A stretch of DNA of 64,000 nucleotides from assembly GCF_000960475.2 (NCBI RefSeq), contig NZ_JZDQ02000007.1, positions 1 to 64,000 of the forward strand, in the 5' to 3' direction. Source of the DNA: Nocardioides luteus. Lineage in GTDB: Bacteria > Actinomycetota > Actinomycetes > Propionibacteriales > Nocardioidaceae. The position numbers and the translations under genes are program-made. Under the pieces are notes generated by a model, which searched no databases, had not been told where the DNA came from, and worked only from the letters and a program-made list of their open reading frames with translations. This document shows positions 43,514 through 51,733 of this stretch, one piece after another. How positions within the stretch are numbered: the stretch's first letter is position 1; each line of letters opens with the position of its first letter.

Positions 43514-45214
43514 ATGACCAACCTGACCACCGCTGCCCCTGATGTGGTGACCTACGCCGACGGCGGCGACCTGCTCGTCGCGGTGCTCCGCGAGGTGGGC
43601 GTCGACACCGTCTTCGGTGTCATCTCCGTCCACAACCTGCCGCTCGTCGAGGCGGTCTCACGCGAGCTGCGGTTCGTTCCGGTGCGCCACGAGGCGAGCG
43701 CCGTCAACGCCGCCGACGGCTACGCCCGGGCGACCGGCGGCCTCGGCTGCGCGCTGACCAGCACCGGCACCGGCGCGGGCAACGCGGCCGGCTCGCTGAT
43801 CGAGTCGCTGAGCTCGGCCACCTCGGTGCTGCACGTGACCGGACAGGTCGAGTCCGCCTACCTCGGCTCGGGTCGCGGCTTCATCCACGAGACCAAGGAC
43901 CAGCTCGGCATGCTGCGGGCGGTCTCGCTCGACGCCGTCACCGTGCCCTCGCTGGAGGAGTCGGCCGGCATCCTGCGGGCCGCCGTCGACCGGGCGCTGG
44001 GTGGGCCCGGCCGCGCGGGTGGTCCGGTGAGCGTCGAGTGGCCGATCGACCTGCAGTACCTGCCGCAGCGCGAGGTCGTCGAGATCGCCGAGATGCCGGA
44101 CGCGCCGGTCGCGGCGACGGCGCCCGCCGGCCTCGACGCGCTGACCGAGCTGATCGTCGCCGCCGAGCGGCCGCTGATCTGGGCCGGGGGCGGTGTCGCC
44201 GAGGCCGGGGCCGAGCTGACCGAGCTGCTCGAGACCTGGGGCGCAGGCCTGCTGACCTCCAACTCCGGCCGCGGCGCGGTCCCCGAGGACCACCCGCTCG
44301 TCGTCGGCAACTACGGCGCCACGCCCGGCGGCGGCGAGCTGCTCGCCGAGGCCGACCTGCTGCTCAGCATCGGCACCCACTTCCGGTCCAACGAGACCCG
44401 CGACTACGACCTCGTCCTGCCCCCGGTGCATGTCCAGGTCGACCTCGACCCGGCAGCGCTCGGACGGGTCTTCCCGATCGCGGCCGGAGTGGCGGCGGAC
44501 GTCCGCGACGTGCTGCCCGCGATCACCGAGGCCGTGCGAGACCGCGGACGGGCCGCGGCGGAGTGGCGTGCCCGGGTGACCCGGGCACGCCAGGACGTAC
44601 GCGCCACCCAGCGTGCGGGGCTCGGTGACCACGCCGTGCTCGCCGACGCGCTGCGCGCCGCGCTGCCGCGCCGGTCGGTGCTCGCCCGCGACGTCACCAT
44701 CGCGTCCTCGTCGTGGGGCAACCGGCTCTTCGAGGTCTACGACCCCCGCGACAACGTCTTCCCCCGCGGCGGCGGGATCGGCCAGGGGCTCGGCATGGGG
44801 CTCGGCGCCGCGATGGGCCGCCACGACGAGCCGACCGTCGTCATCGCCGGCGACGGTGGCCTGGCCGTACACCTGGGTGAGCTGCTCACCCTCGCCCAGG
44901 AGCGTCCGTGGCTGGTGCTGATGGTCTTCAACGACGGCGGCTACGGCGTGCTCCGCAACATGCAGGAGGCCCGCGGCGTCGACCGCGCCGGCGTCGACCT
45001 GACCACTCCCGACTTCGCCGGTCTCGCGGGCGCGCTCGGCCTGCCCTATCAGCGGATCGGCACCGCCGCCGAGGCCGCGCCCGAGCTCGAGCGGGCCGTC
45101 GCTCGACGTGGTCCGGTGCTCGTCGAGGTCGACCTGGAGTCCTTCGGCCCGATGCCGCGGCCGTTCACACCGCCGGTCAAGGTTCCCGACCCGACCACGA
45201 GGAGGTCGTCATGA
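43514..45214 (+). CDS. thiamine diphosphate-dependent enzyme (decarboxylase/lyase)
   Basis: A 566-residue three-domain ThDP enzyme of the acetolactate synthase/benzoylformate decarboxylase family. The PYR domain has the activating Glu E60 in RHEASAVNAADGYAR; the PP domain has the metal motif GDGGLAVHLGELLTLA...VFNDGGYGVL starting near residue 452. With no small acetolactate synthase subunit nearby, a catabolic 2-keto acid decarboxylase or carboligase is likely, producing an aldehyde for the aldehyde dehydrogenase at 37212. The stop overlaps the reductase start (ATGA). Confidence 0.87.
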   Translation: MTNLTTAAPDVVTYADGGDLLVAVLREVGVDTVFGVISVHNLPLVEAVSRELRFVPVRHEASAVNAADGYARATGGLGCALTSTGTGAGNAAGSLIESLSSATSVLHVTGQVESAYLGSGRGFIHETKDQLGMLRAVSLDAVTVPSLEESAGILRAAVDRALGGPGRAGGPVSVEWPIDLQYLPQREVVEIAEMPDAPVAATAPAGLDALTELIVAAERPLIWAGGGVAEAGAELTELLETWGAGLLTSNSGRGAVPEDHPLVVGNYGATPGGGELLAEADLLLSIGTHFRSNETRDYDLVLPPVHVQVDLDPAALGRVFPIAAGVAADVRDVLPAITEAVRDRGRAAAEWRARVTRARQDVRATQRAGLGDHAVLADALRAALPRRSVLARDVTIASSSWGNRLFEVYDPRDNVFPRGGGIGQGLGMGLGAAMGRHDEPTVVIAGDGGLAVHLGELLTLAQERPWLVLMVFNDGGYGVLRNMQEARGVDRAGVDLTTPDFAGLAGALGLPYQRIGTAAEAAPELERAVARRGPVLVEVDLESFGPMPRPFTPPVKVPDPTTRRSS

Positions 45215-46173
45215 GTCTCGCCACCGAGGAGCAGGAGCTGGAGCTCCTGGTCAAGCAGATGACCCTGGAGGCCGACGGCGTACTGTCGCTGCGGCTCGTC
45301 CACCCCGGCGGCGACCCGCTGCCCGAGTGGAGCCCGGGTGCCCACGTCGACCTGACCCTGAAGGGGTCGCTGGTGCGGCAGTACTCGCTGTGCGGCGACC
45401 CCGCCGACCGCGGCAGCTACCGGGTCGCGGTGCTGCGCGAGCAGGCCGCCCTCGGCGGCTCGGAGTACGTCCACGAGGGGCTGCGCCCCGGCCATCGGCT
45501 CCGTGTGGTCGGTCCCCGCAACAACTTCGACTTCCTCCCTGCCAAGCGCTACGTCTTCGTCGCCGGCGGCATCGGGATCACCCCGCTGCTCGCGATGCTG
45601 ACCGAGGCCGAGCGGCAGGGCACCGACTGGGAGCTGTGGTACGGCGGTCGCCGCGAGGACTCGATGGCGTTCCTCGACGAGCTGGCGGCGTACGGGGACC
45701 GGGTGAAGGTCATCCCGGAGGAGACCCACGGCCGGCTCGACCTGGCCACCGCGCTGCCGACGCCCGAGCCGGGCACCCTGGTCTACTGCTGCGGACCCGA
45801 GGGGCTGCTGGCGGTGGTCGAGGAGCATGCCGCGAGCTGGCCCGAGGGGACGCTGCAGGTGGAGCGTTTCAAGGCCAAGCAGATCGAGGTCGACCCCGAC
45901 GGTGAGCAGCCGATCTCTGTCGACTGCCGGCGCTCCGGCCGGGTCGTGCAGGTGCCTGCCGACGTACCGGTCATCGACGCCCTCGAGGCCGCCGGGATCA
46001 CGGTCTCCAGCTCCTGCCGCGACGGGATCTGCGGCACCTGCGAGACCAAGGTGCTCGCCGGCACCCCCGACCACCGCGACTCCCTGCTCAGCGACACCGA
46101 GCAGGCGTCCGGCACCACCATGATGATCTGCGTCTCCCGGGCGCGGACCCCCGAGCTGGCGCTCGACATCTGA
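45211..46173 (+). CDS. Rieske oxygenase reductase (FMN, [2Fe-2S])
   Basis: A 320-residue class IA reductase of the phthalate dioxygenase reductase/VanB type. Order: FMN-binding barrel with RQYSLCGD, NAD(P)-binding domain with GGIGITPLLAML, and a C-terminal plant-type ferredoxin with SSSCRDGICGTCETKV and a last Cys in MMICVSRA. It passes electrons from NAD(P)H through FMN and the 2Fe-2S cluster to the Rieske oxygenase encoded at 46445. ATG 45211 overlaps the ThDP enzyme stop. The FMN-type arrangement agrees with a single-component oxygenase. Confidence 0.92.
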   Translation: MSLATEEQELELLVKQMTLEADGVLSLRLVHPGGDPLPEWSPGAHVDLTLKGSLVRQYSLCGDPADRGSYRVAVLREQAALGGSEYVHEGLRPGHRLRVVGPRNNFDFLPAKRYVFVAGGIGITPLLAMLTEAERQGTDWELWYGGRREDSMAFLDELAAYGDRVKVIPEETHGRLDLATALPTPEPGTLVYCCGPEGLLAVVEEHAASWPEGTLQVERFKAKQIEVDPDGEQPISVDCRRSGRVVQVPADVPVIDALEAAGITVSSSCRDGICGTCETKVLAGTPDHRDSLLSDTEQASGTTMMICVSRARTPELALDI

Positions 46174-46210
46174 CGCGCCGTACCGACTGCACACGAGGGA
46201 GAACACAGCA

Positions 46211-46441
46211 ATGGGCTATCTAGCGCCGATCCAGGCGGCGGTCGCCGAGACGACCCCCTGGGAGACCAAGCTCGCCGGTGCCATCGAAGAGGTCTTCGGT
46301 GGCGGCCGGCACGACCTGCCGGGGCTCGTCGACGGGCTCAACGAGCTCGGCATCCCGGCACCCGGCGGCGGTCCGTGGACCACCGAGGGATTCACCACAG
46401 CGATCGCCGAGCTCGCCGCGGCGGGCAAGCAGGAGGACTGA
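46211..46441 (+). CDS. small recombinase-like helical protein
   Basis: A 76-residue protein. The second half, LNELGIPAPGGGPWTTEGF followed by TTAIAELAA, matches the pattern of the short helical Recombinase domain of large serine recombinases (LNxxGIPTPRGGxWTxxTVxxIL), but there is no catalytic serine domain. Small free-standing proteins of this kind are found next to Rieske oxygenase genes. GGGAGA precedes ATG 46211 and the gene is three bases from the oxygenase start, so it is likely cotranslated. A role in oxygenase assembly or in regulation is a guess. Confidence 0.68.
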   Translation: MGYLAPIQAAVAETTPWETKLAGAIEEVFGGGRHDLPGLVDGLNELGIPAPGGGPWTTEGFTTAIAELAAAGKQED

Positions 46442-46444
46442 GCC

Positions 46445-47506
46445 ATGGGACCGATGGTCAAACGACAGCTGAGCGCGGACCAGATCCTCGCGACCGGCCT
46501 GCGCAACCAGTGGTACGCGATCTGCCCCTCCGACATGGTGCCGCAGGGCGGCGTCCACCGGGTGCGCCGGCTCGGGATCGACTGGGTGCTGTTCCGGGAG
46601 TCCGACGGCACCCTGCGGATGCTCGAGGACCGCTGCCCGCACCGTGGCGCGCCGCTCTCCCAGGGACAGCACCTGGGCAGCAAGATCGCCTGCGCCTACC
46701 ACGGCGTCCAGGTCGACGGCACCGGCAAGGTCGTCTCCGTGCCCGGCCTGCCCGGCTGCAACCTGGAGGGCAAGACGCTCGTGCCGAGCCCGCCGCTGCA
46801 GGAGCTGGGCGGCGCGATCCTCGCCTACATCGGCGACGAGCAGCACCCCGACCCGGCCCCGGTCGCGCTGCCGGACCCGCTGGTCGACGAGGAGATCTCG
46901 TCCTTCCTCTGCTACGCCGAGTGGGACACCCCGTGGCGCTACGCCATGGAGAACCTGCTCGACCCGATGCACGGCGCGTTCCTCCACCGCGAGTCGCACT
47001 CGATGTTCGGCGGCGACACCGAGGCCAGGTTCCGCATCCGCGAGACCGACCGCGGCTTCTTCTTCGAGAAGACCGACCAGCGTGGCGTGAACTTCGACTG
47101 GGTCGAGTTCTGCCGCACCGGCATCGACTGGGTCGACCTCTCCATCCCGTACCCGCCGACCGCCGGCCCCGGCGGCTCCTTCGGCATCGTCGGCATGGGC
47201 ACCCCGATCGACGAGCACACCACTGCGGTCTTCTTCTGGCGCTACCGCAAGGTCAGCGGCTGGGAGCGCGACGTGTGGCGCTTCCTCTACCGCACCAAGC
47301 TCGAGGCCCGGCACTGGCACGTGCTCGAGCAGGACCGGGTCATGCTCGAGGCGATGGCCGAGGACGCCGACCAGGCCGAGAACCTCTACCAGCACGACCT
47401 CGGTGTCGTCCGGCTCCGCCGGCTCTACAAGAAGCTCGCCGAGGAGCAGGCGGCTGGGCTCGCGCCGTCGCCGTCGCCGGAATCGGTTCCGGCCGGGCGC
47501 GCCTGA
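46445..47506 (+). CDS. Rieske aromatic ring-hydroxylating oxygenase
   Basis: A 353-residue oxygenase. The Rieske cluster ligands are C64, H66 (CPHRGAP) and C83, H86 (CAYHG). The mononuclear iron site begins NLLDPMHGAFLH with D173 bridging and H176/H181 binding, and a later Asp in EDADQAENLYQHD likely completes the facial triad. Size and a single oxygenase subunit suit the vanillate demethylase/phthalate group, so it may demethylate or hydroxylate an aromatic acid. The electron donor is the reductase at 45211. The stop codon is the loop of a terminator hairpin at 47488-47522. Confidence 0.9.
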   Translation: MGPMVKRQLSADQILATGLRNQWYAICPSDMVPQGGVHRVRRLGIDWVLFRESDGTLRMLEDRCPHRGAPLSQGQHLGSKIACAYHGVQVDGTGKVVSVPGLPGCNLEGKTLVPSPPLQELGGAILAYIGDEQHPDPAPVALPDPLVDEEISSFLCYAEWDTPWRYAMENLLDPMHGAFLHRESHSMFGGDTEARFRIRETDRGFFFEKTDQRGVNFDWVEFCRTGIDWVDLSIPYPPTAGPGGSFGIVGMGTPIDEHTTAVFFWRYRKVSGWERDVWRFLYRTKLEARHWHVLEQDRVMLEAMAEDADQAENLYQHDLGVVRLRRLYKKLAEEQAAGLAPSPSPESVPAGRA

Positions 47507-47522
47507 GGCGAGCCCGGCCGGA
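47488..47522. terminator. bidirectional terminator hairpin with stop codon as loop
   Basis: Bases 47488-47503 (TCCGGCCGGGCGCGCC) pair with 47507-47522 (GGCGAGCCCGGCCGGA) with one mismatch; the 3-base loop is the TGA stop of the Rieske gene. It serves convergent genes. No U-tract follows, as is common in actinobacteria. Confidence 0.7.
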
Positions 47523-47533
47523 GGGCCAGTGGG

Positions 47534-49075
47534 TCAGCGGACCGGAGCCCCCGGACCCAGCGGGATCCCCAGCGCCCACCACACGAAGAACAGCGCGGTC
47601 CAGGCCAGGCTCATCGCGATCGCCAGCGGCAGCGTGTAGGAGGCGAGGGTGCCGATGCCGGCGTCCTTGCGGTAGCGCTGCAGGAAGCCGAGGGCCATCA
47701 CGAAGTAGGGGCTCATCGGGGTGATCGCGGTGGAGCCGGAGTCGGCGATCCGGAAGAGCGCCTGGGTGGTCTCCGGCGGCACCGCGAGCAGCATCAGCAT
47801 GGGCACCAGGACGGGCGCGGCGATGGACCACATCGCCGAGCCGCTGGTGACCAGCACGTTGACGATGCTGAGCAGCGCCAGAACGAGGAGGAAGACCACC
47901 CAGACCGGGATGTTGCTGGTCTTCAGCGCCTCGGCGGAGTTAACTGCGACGACATCGCCGAGGTGGGTCCAGTCGAAGTACGCCAGGAACTGGGCGATCG
48001 CGAAGAACAGCACCAGCACCGGGGCCATCTGCTTGATCCCCTGACCCATCAGTGCGGGTACGTCACCGGGCCTGGTGATGGAGCCGGAGAGCGTGCCGTA
48101 CACGATGCCGGCGAGGCCGAAGAGGACCGCGACGATCGCGGCGATGCCGGTGAGGAACGGCGACTCGGTCAGCGACCCGTCCTCGCCGCGCAGCGGCGAA
48201 CCGCCCGGGATCACCACCGCGGCGATGACCACGATCGCCGCCAGGAGGGCGAGGAGCGACCAGCGCAGCGCGCGGCGCTCGCGGCCGTCGAGCTGGAGGG
48301 AGCCGAAGTCGCCGTCGTCGGCGTCCTCGTCGGCGTCGAGGTCGGGCCGCTTGGAGAGGACGAACTTCGTCATCAGGGTGATCACCGCGGCCAGCAGCAG
48401 CGAGGAGGCGATGTTGAAGAACCAGTTGCTGACGGGGGAGACGTACGCGCTCTCGTCGACGATCTGGGCCGCGGCCGTGGTGATGCCGGCGAAGATCGCG
48501 TCGTTGGGAGTCGGGATCGGGCTCGCGTCGTACCCGCTGGCGATCGCGGTGTAGGCGACCACGATCCCGAGGATCGGGGAGCGCCCCACGGCCCGGAAGG
48601 CGAGGCCGCCGAGCGGCACCAGGATGATGTACGCAGCCGCCGAGGCCACGTGGGCGACCGTTCCGGTGAACGCGACGGCGAAGACGACCCAGCCGACCGG
48701 AACGCGCGAGATGCCGGTCTTCATCGCGGCGGTGAGGAAGCCGGTGCGCTCGGCGACGGCGACGCCCATGATGACCACGACGATGGTCGCCATCGGCGGG
48801 AACTCGGCGAAGTTGGAGACCATCGTCGAGACCGCCATCGCCAGGCCGTCGCCGCTGAGCAGGCTCTGGACGACGACCTCCTCGCCGTCGCCGGGGGAGA
48901 TGACCGAGACGCCGGCCGCGGCGCAGATCGCGCTGATCACCGCGAGGATCGCGGCGAGGATCCAGAAGAGCCAGAACGGGTGCGGCAGGGCGTTGCCGAC
49001 GCGCTCGACCACGCCCATGGCGCGGATGATCCACGGCAGTCTCTCGCTGCCGGTCGGGGTTGCGGTGCTGGTCAT
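47534..49075 (-). CDS. AbgT family transporter
   Basis: A 513-residue membrane protein with about thirteen hydrophobic segments of the AbgT (p-aminobenzoyl-glutamate/drug efflux) family. Landmarks: NALPHPFWLFWILAAILA near the start, VAFTGTVAHVASAAAYIILV, and ADSGSTAITPMSPYFVMALG near the end. Members import p-aminobenzoyl-glutamate or export sulfonamides. Here it precedes, as the last gene, a secreted esterase and an amidohydrolase, suggesting uptake of an amide or ester hydrolysis product. ATG 49075 lies 5 bases after the esterase stop. Confidence 0.87.
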   Translation of the reverse strand: MTSTATPTGSERLPWIIRAMGVVERVGNALPHPFWLFWILAAILAVISAICAAAGVSVISPGDGEEVVVQSLLSGDGLAMAVSTMVSNFAEFPPMATIVVVIMGVAVAERTGFLTAAMKTGISRVPVGWVVFAVAFTGTVAHVASAAAYIILVPLGGLAFRAVGRSPILGIVVAYTAIASGYDASPIPTPNDAIFAGITTAAAQIVDESAYVSPVSNWFFNIASSLLLAAVITLMTKFVLSKRPDLDADEDADDGDFGSLQLDGRERRALRWSLLALLAAIVVIAAVVIPGGSPLRGEDGSLTESPFLTGIAAIVAVLFGLAGIVYGTLSGSITRPGDVPALMGQGIKQMAPVLVLFFAIAQFLAYFDWTHLGDVVAVNSAEALKTSNIPVWVVFLLVLALLSIVNVLVTSGSAMWSIAAPVLVPMLMLLAVPPETTQALFRIADSGSTAITPMSPYFVMALGFLQRYRKDAGIGTLASYTLPLAIAMSLAWTALFFVWWALGIPLGPGAPVR

Positions 49076-49080
49076 GTCAG

Positions 49081-50055
49081 TCACCCTTCGCTGGTGAGGC
49101 GGTGGCGGGAGAAGAAGTCCCAGATCACCGTCGCGGACTCGATGGTGTGGGTGACGTGGCCGCCACCGGAGTAGATGTCGCCGCCCGGCCAGACGTGGCC
49201 GCCGCCGTCGACGGCGACGTGCTGGACCTCGGCGTCGTGATCGCACCCGGTCCAGCGGGTGGTGGTGACGTCGCGCTTCGTGCGGGTGGCGGAGGCGGTG
49301 CAGCCGTTGTGGTCGGCCCAGCCCTGGACCCATGCGGGGATGGCCGGCAGGTCGCGATCCGGGTCGCCCGCGTAGGGGATGGTCGCGTCGGCGACGCCGT
49401 GGATCTCCAGGATCGGTGTCGGCGGCGCCTCCTCGCAGCCGACCCGTGCGCCCGGGTAGAGCGCCGGGGCGACGGGTGCGATGGCCGCGAACGTGTTCGG
49501 CAGCTGACAGGCGAGGAGGGCCGTCAGACCGGCGCCGTTGGACTTGCCGGTGGCATAGACACGGGTCGTGTCGATGCAGTGGTCGGCCTCGATGGCGGTG
49601 AGCAGGTCGCGGGTGAAGGCGACGTCGTCGACGCCCGGGGCCTCGTACGGTGCGCCCTGCCAGGCCTTGCGGTAGCCCGAGCCGGTGCCGATCGCGCCGT
49701 CGGGATAGGCGACGACCGCCGGCAGGTCGGAGAGCTCGGAGAAGCCCTCGACCTCGACGCCCGTGCTGCCACGGCCGTGGTAAGCGACGATCAGCGGCCA
49801 GTCGTCGCGGCGCTCGTAGCCCTCCGGGAGGCGGAGCACGTAGCTGCGTTCGAGGTCGCCGCTGGTCAGGTCGTACTTCTGGCTGCTGTCGGACTCCTGG
49901 TCCGTCGGCTTGGCGCACGGCGTGGTCGCGCCCGCGGCCTGGTCCTGGTCGGAGGCGCGGGTCAGTGCGGAGGTGGCGGTCGGCGCCAGGGACAGCGCGG
50001 CGACGGCCGCGACCGCGACGGCCGGAGCCAGGAGGCGGGATCGTCGTGGGGACAT
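49081..50055 (-). CDS. secreted PHB-depolymerase-like esterase (CE1 type)
   Basis: A 324-residue exported alpha/beta hydrolase. The signal peptide (SPRRSRLLAPAVAVAAVAAL, cleavage near residue 29) is followed by the esterase fold of the polyhydroxybutyrate depolymerase/feruloyl esterase group. The nucleophile elbow is ATGKSNGAGLTA, an acid lies in EIHGVADATIPY and the His in DGGGHVWPGG. ATG 50055 has AAGGAG upstream. It is cotranscribed with the AbgT transporter and would release acids from esters outside the cell. Substrate not evident. Confidence 0.85.
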   Translation of the reverse strand: MSPRRSRLLAPAVAVAAVAALSLAPTATSALTRASDQDQAAGATTPCAKPTDQESDSSQKYDLTSGDLERSYVLRLPEGYERRDDWPLIVAYHGRGSTGVEVEGFSELSDLPAVVAYPDGAIGTGSGYRKAWQGAPYEAPGVDDVAFTRDLLTAIEADHCIDTTRVYATGKSNGAGLTALLACQLPNTFAAIAPVAPALYPGARVGCEEAPPTPILEIHGVADATIPYAGDPDRDLPAIPAWVQGWADHNGCTASATRTKRDVTTTRWTGCDHDAEVQHVAVDGGGHVWPGGDIYSGGGHVTHTIESATVIWDFFSRHRLTSEG

Positions 50056-50162
50056 GGGTGCTCCTTGGGGGCGGATCGGTGCGTTTTCGGGTGTGCTGGA
50101 TCGCCCGGCGACGCGGTGTGCGTCCCGGTCGGGGTCCCGAGCTGAAGGGGTGGGCGGGTGGC

Positions 50163-50924
50163 CTAGGTGTCGAGCCACTCCTTGATGAAGGCGACGATGC
50201 GGTCGGTGGCCTCGGTGAGGATGGCCCGGCCGTCCTCGGCGGTGGCGCGGCGTGGGTCGCCGAGCACGCCGGTGGGGGAGAGGCGGTCGTAGGGAAGGGC
50301 CACGGCGGGCTGGCTCACCGAGCGGGCCAGCCGGGCGAACGGATCGAGCTCGTCGGGCGTGGTCGTGCCCGGGGTGAGCAGGTCGTGGCGTACGAGGTGG
50401 GGGGCGATGTGCAGCATCTGGGCCGTCTCGGCCTCGCCGCTGTGACCGGAGATCTCACTCAGCTCCATGCGGCCGACGGCGTCCTTCGCCAGCGTCGTCA
50501 CCGGCGTCCAGGCCAGCTCCAGGTCGGGGCGGTCGCGCAGCAGCTCCTGGGCCAGGGTGCCGAGCGTGGCGTTGTTGCCGCCATGGCCGGTGATCACCAG
50601 GAAGCGCCGCCAGCCGTGGGCGGCCAGCGACTCCACGTACTCCCGCACGACGGCGGCGAAGAGCGCCGGCCGCAGACTCACGGTGCCGGCGAAGGCCTGG
50701 TGGTGGGGCGAGACGCCGACCGGTACGCCCGGACCGATGACCACCTTGCCCGGGAGCGCCTCGGCGACGGCGTCGGCGAGGGCCTCGGCGCGGATCTGGT
50801 CGGTGGCCAGCGGGAGCCCGGCACCGTGCTGCTCGAACGCGCCGACGGGGATGACGACGACCGTCACGTCGCCGGCTGCCTGCTCGGCCTCGAGGGTGGT
50901 CATCTCGGCGAGCTTCGCGGTCAT
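50163..50924 (-). CDS. creatininase-family amidohydrolase
   Basis: A 253-residue protein of the creatininase superfamily. Metal ligands are visible: E31 and H33 in GAFEQHGAGLPLATD, D42, the His of ITGHGGNN, and E in SGHSGEAETAQ. Members include creatinine amidohydrolase, MftE of mycofactocin maturation and FAPy deformylase; no mycofactocin genes are nearby. ATG 50924 overlaps the GntR stop by 4 bases. Together with AbgT and the esterase it may deal with an aromatic amide such as aminobenzoyl-glutamate (inference). The gene to its 3' side begins 107 bases on. Confidence 0.83.
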   Translation of the reverse strand: MTAKLAEMTTLEAEQAAGDVTVVVIPVGAFEQHGAGLPLATDQIRAEALADAVAEALPGKVVIGPGVPVGVSPHHQAFAGTVSLRPALFAAVVREYVESLAAHGWRRFLVITGHGGNNATLGTLAQELLRDRPDLELAWTPVTTLAKDAVGRMELSEISGHSGEAETAQMLHIAPHLVRHDLLTPGTTTPDELDPFARLARSVSQPAVALPYDRLSPTGVLGDPRRATAEDGRAILTEATDRIVAFIKEWLDT

Positions 50925-51610
50925 CGGGCCTGCTCGGGGCCGAGAGTGCTGGCGATCGCCTCGCGGATCGCGACCAGGTGGTCACGGGTGAGAGCGGCCG
51001 CGGCGTCGGCGTCACCGTCGCGTACGGCCTCGACGATCCGGACGTGGTCGGCGTGGTCGCGGTCGCGATCGGTGTAGCGGTGCCGGATCTCGATCTGGTC
51101 GCGCGCCCGCACCTGCAGCAGCGCCTCGATGGTCTCGCGTAGCAGCAGGTTGCCGGAGGCGCCCGCCAGTGCGACGTGGAAGTGCAGCTCGGGCCGCTCG
51201 TCGGCGTACTGCGGCTTGAGCGAGTTGTCGGCCGAGAGCGTCAGCGCGGTGAGGTCGTCGTCGGTACGCGCCGCGGCGGCCGCCGCAGCGACCGGCGGCT
51301 CCAGCACGATCCGGGCGTCGAGGAGCTCGAGCACCGACTCGCTGCGGGACTCGGAGACATGGGGGTTGACCAGCAGCCGCCGGTTCACCCCGCCGCTGAC
51401 GTAGGTGCCCGAGCCGTGCCGGAAGCGGATGACGTCGGTGGCCTCCAGGCGGCGCAGCGCCTCGCGGATCGTCGGGGTGGTCACCTCGAACCGCTTGGCC
51501 AGCTCGCGCGAGGAGGCCAGGGCGTCGCCCGGCTCCAGGCCCGCGGCCTCGATCATGGCGACGATCCCGTCGGCGATGCGTTCTGAGAGCGATGATGTGT
51601 TGCTGGTCAC
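50921..51610 (-). CDS. GntR/FadR family transcriptional regulator
   Basis: A 229-residue FadR-subfamily regulator: winged helix at residues 10-72 (DALASSRELAKRFEVTTPT, IREALRRLEATDVI, RFRHGSGTYV) and a helical FCD ligand domain (ELHFHVALAGASGNLLLRETI) with conserved metal/acid-binding His residues. GTG 51610 is used; a promoter with -35 at 51642-51647 and -10 at 51619-51624 would begin transcription at about the start codon, so the mRNA may be leaderless. The perfect operator at 51610-51634 overlaps the -10, indicating autorepression. It likely controls the creatininase gene, which it overlaps. Confidence 0.87.
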   Translation of the reverse strand: MTSNTSSLSERIADGIVAMIEAAGLEPGDALASSRELAKRFEVTTPTIREALRRLEATDVIRFRHGSGTYVSGGVNRRLLVNPHVSESRSESVLELLDARIVLEPPVAAAAAAARTDDDLTALTLSADNSLKPQYADERPELHFHVALAGASGNLLLRETIEALLQVRARDQIEIRHRYTDRDRDHADHVRIVEAVRDGDADAAAALTRDHLVAIREAIASTLGPEQAR

Positions 51611-51634
51611 AATAAGTGACTAAATCACTTATTG
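51610..51634. promoter_or_regulatory. FadR-type operator
   Basis: CAATAAGTGA (51610-51619) and TCACTTATTG (51625-51634) are perfectly complementary with a 5-base spacer. It covers the -10 and start codon of the GntR/FadR gene and is most likely its own operator. Confidence 0.78.
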
Positions 51635-51647
51635 AATTCGCCGTCAA
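51619..51647 (-). promoter_or_regulatory. promoter of GntR/FadR operon
   Basis: On the minus strand TTGACG (51642-51647) and TTTAGT (51619-51624) are spaced by 17 bases. Transcription would start near 51610-51613, at or next to the GTG start codon, suggesting a leaderless mRNA. Confidence 0.6.
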
Positions 51648-51703
51648 GGAGGACGGCCCTGCCGGAGACGGGGCCGCCTCGGGATCGCACTGCTTGCAGA
51701 CGG

Positions 51704-51733
51704 CTTGCGTAAAGCAGTTATATTCTTGCGTTC
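51704..51733. promoter_or_regulatory. LacI boxes and -10 before lacI-type gene
   Basis: CTTGCGTAA (51704-51712) and CTTGCGTTC (51725-51733) flank TATTCT (51721-51726), a likely -10 placed about 7 bases before the ATG at 51734, so a leaderless start is likely. The CTTGCG motif recurs before the alpha-glucosidase gene. Confidence 0.5.
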
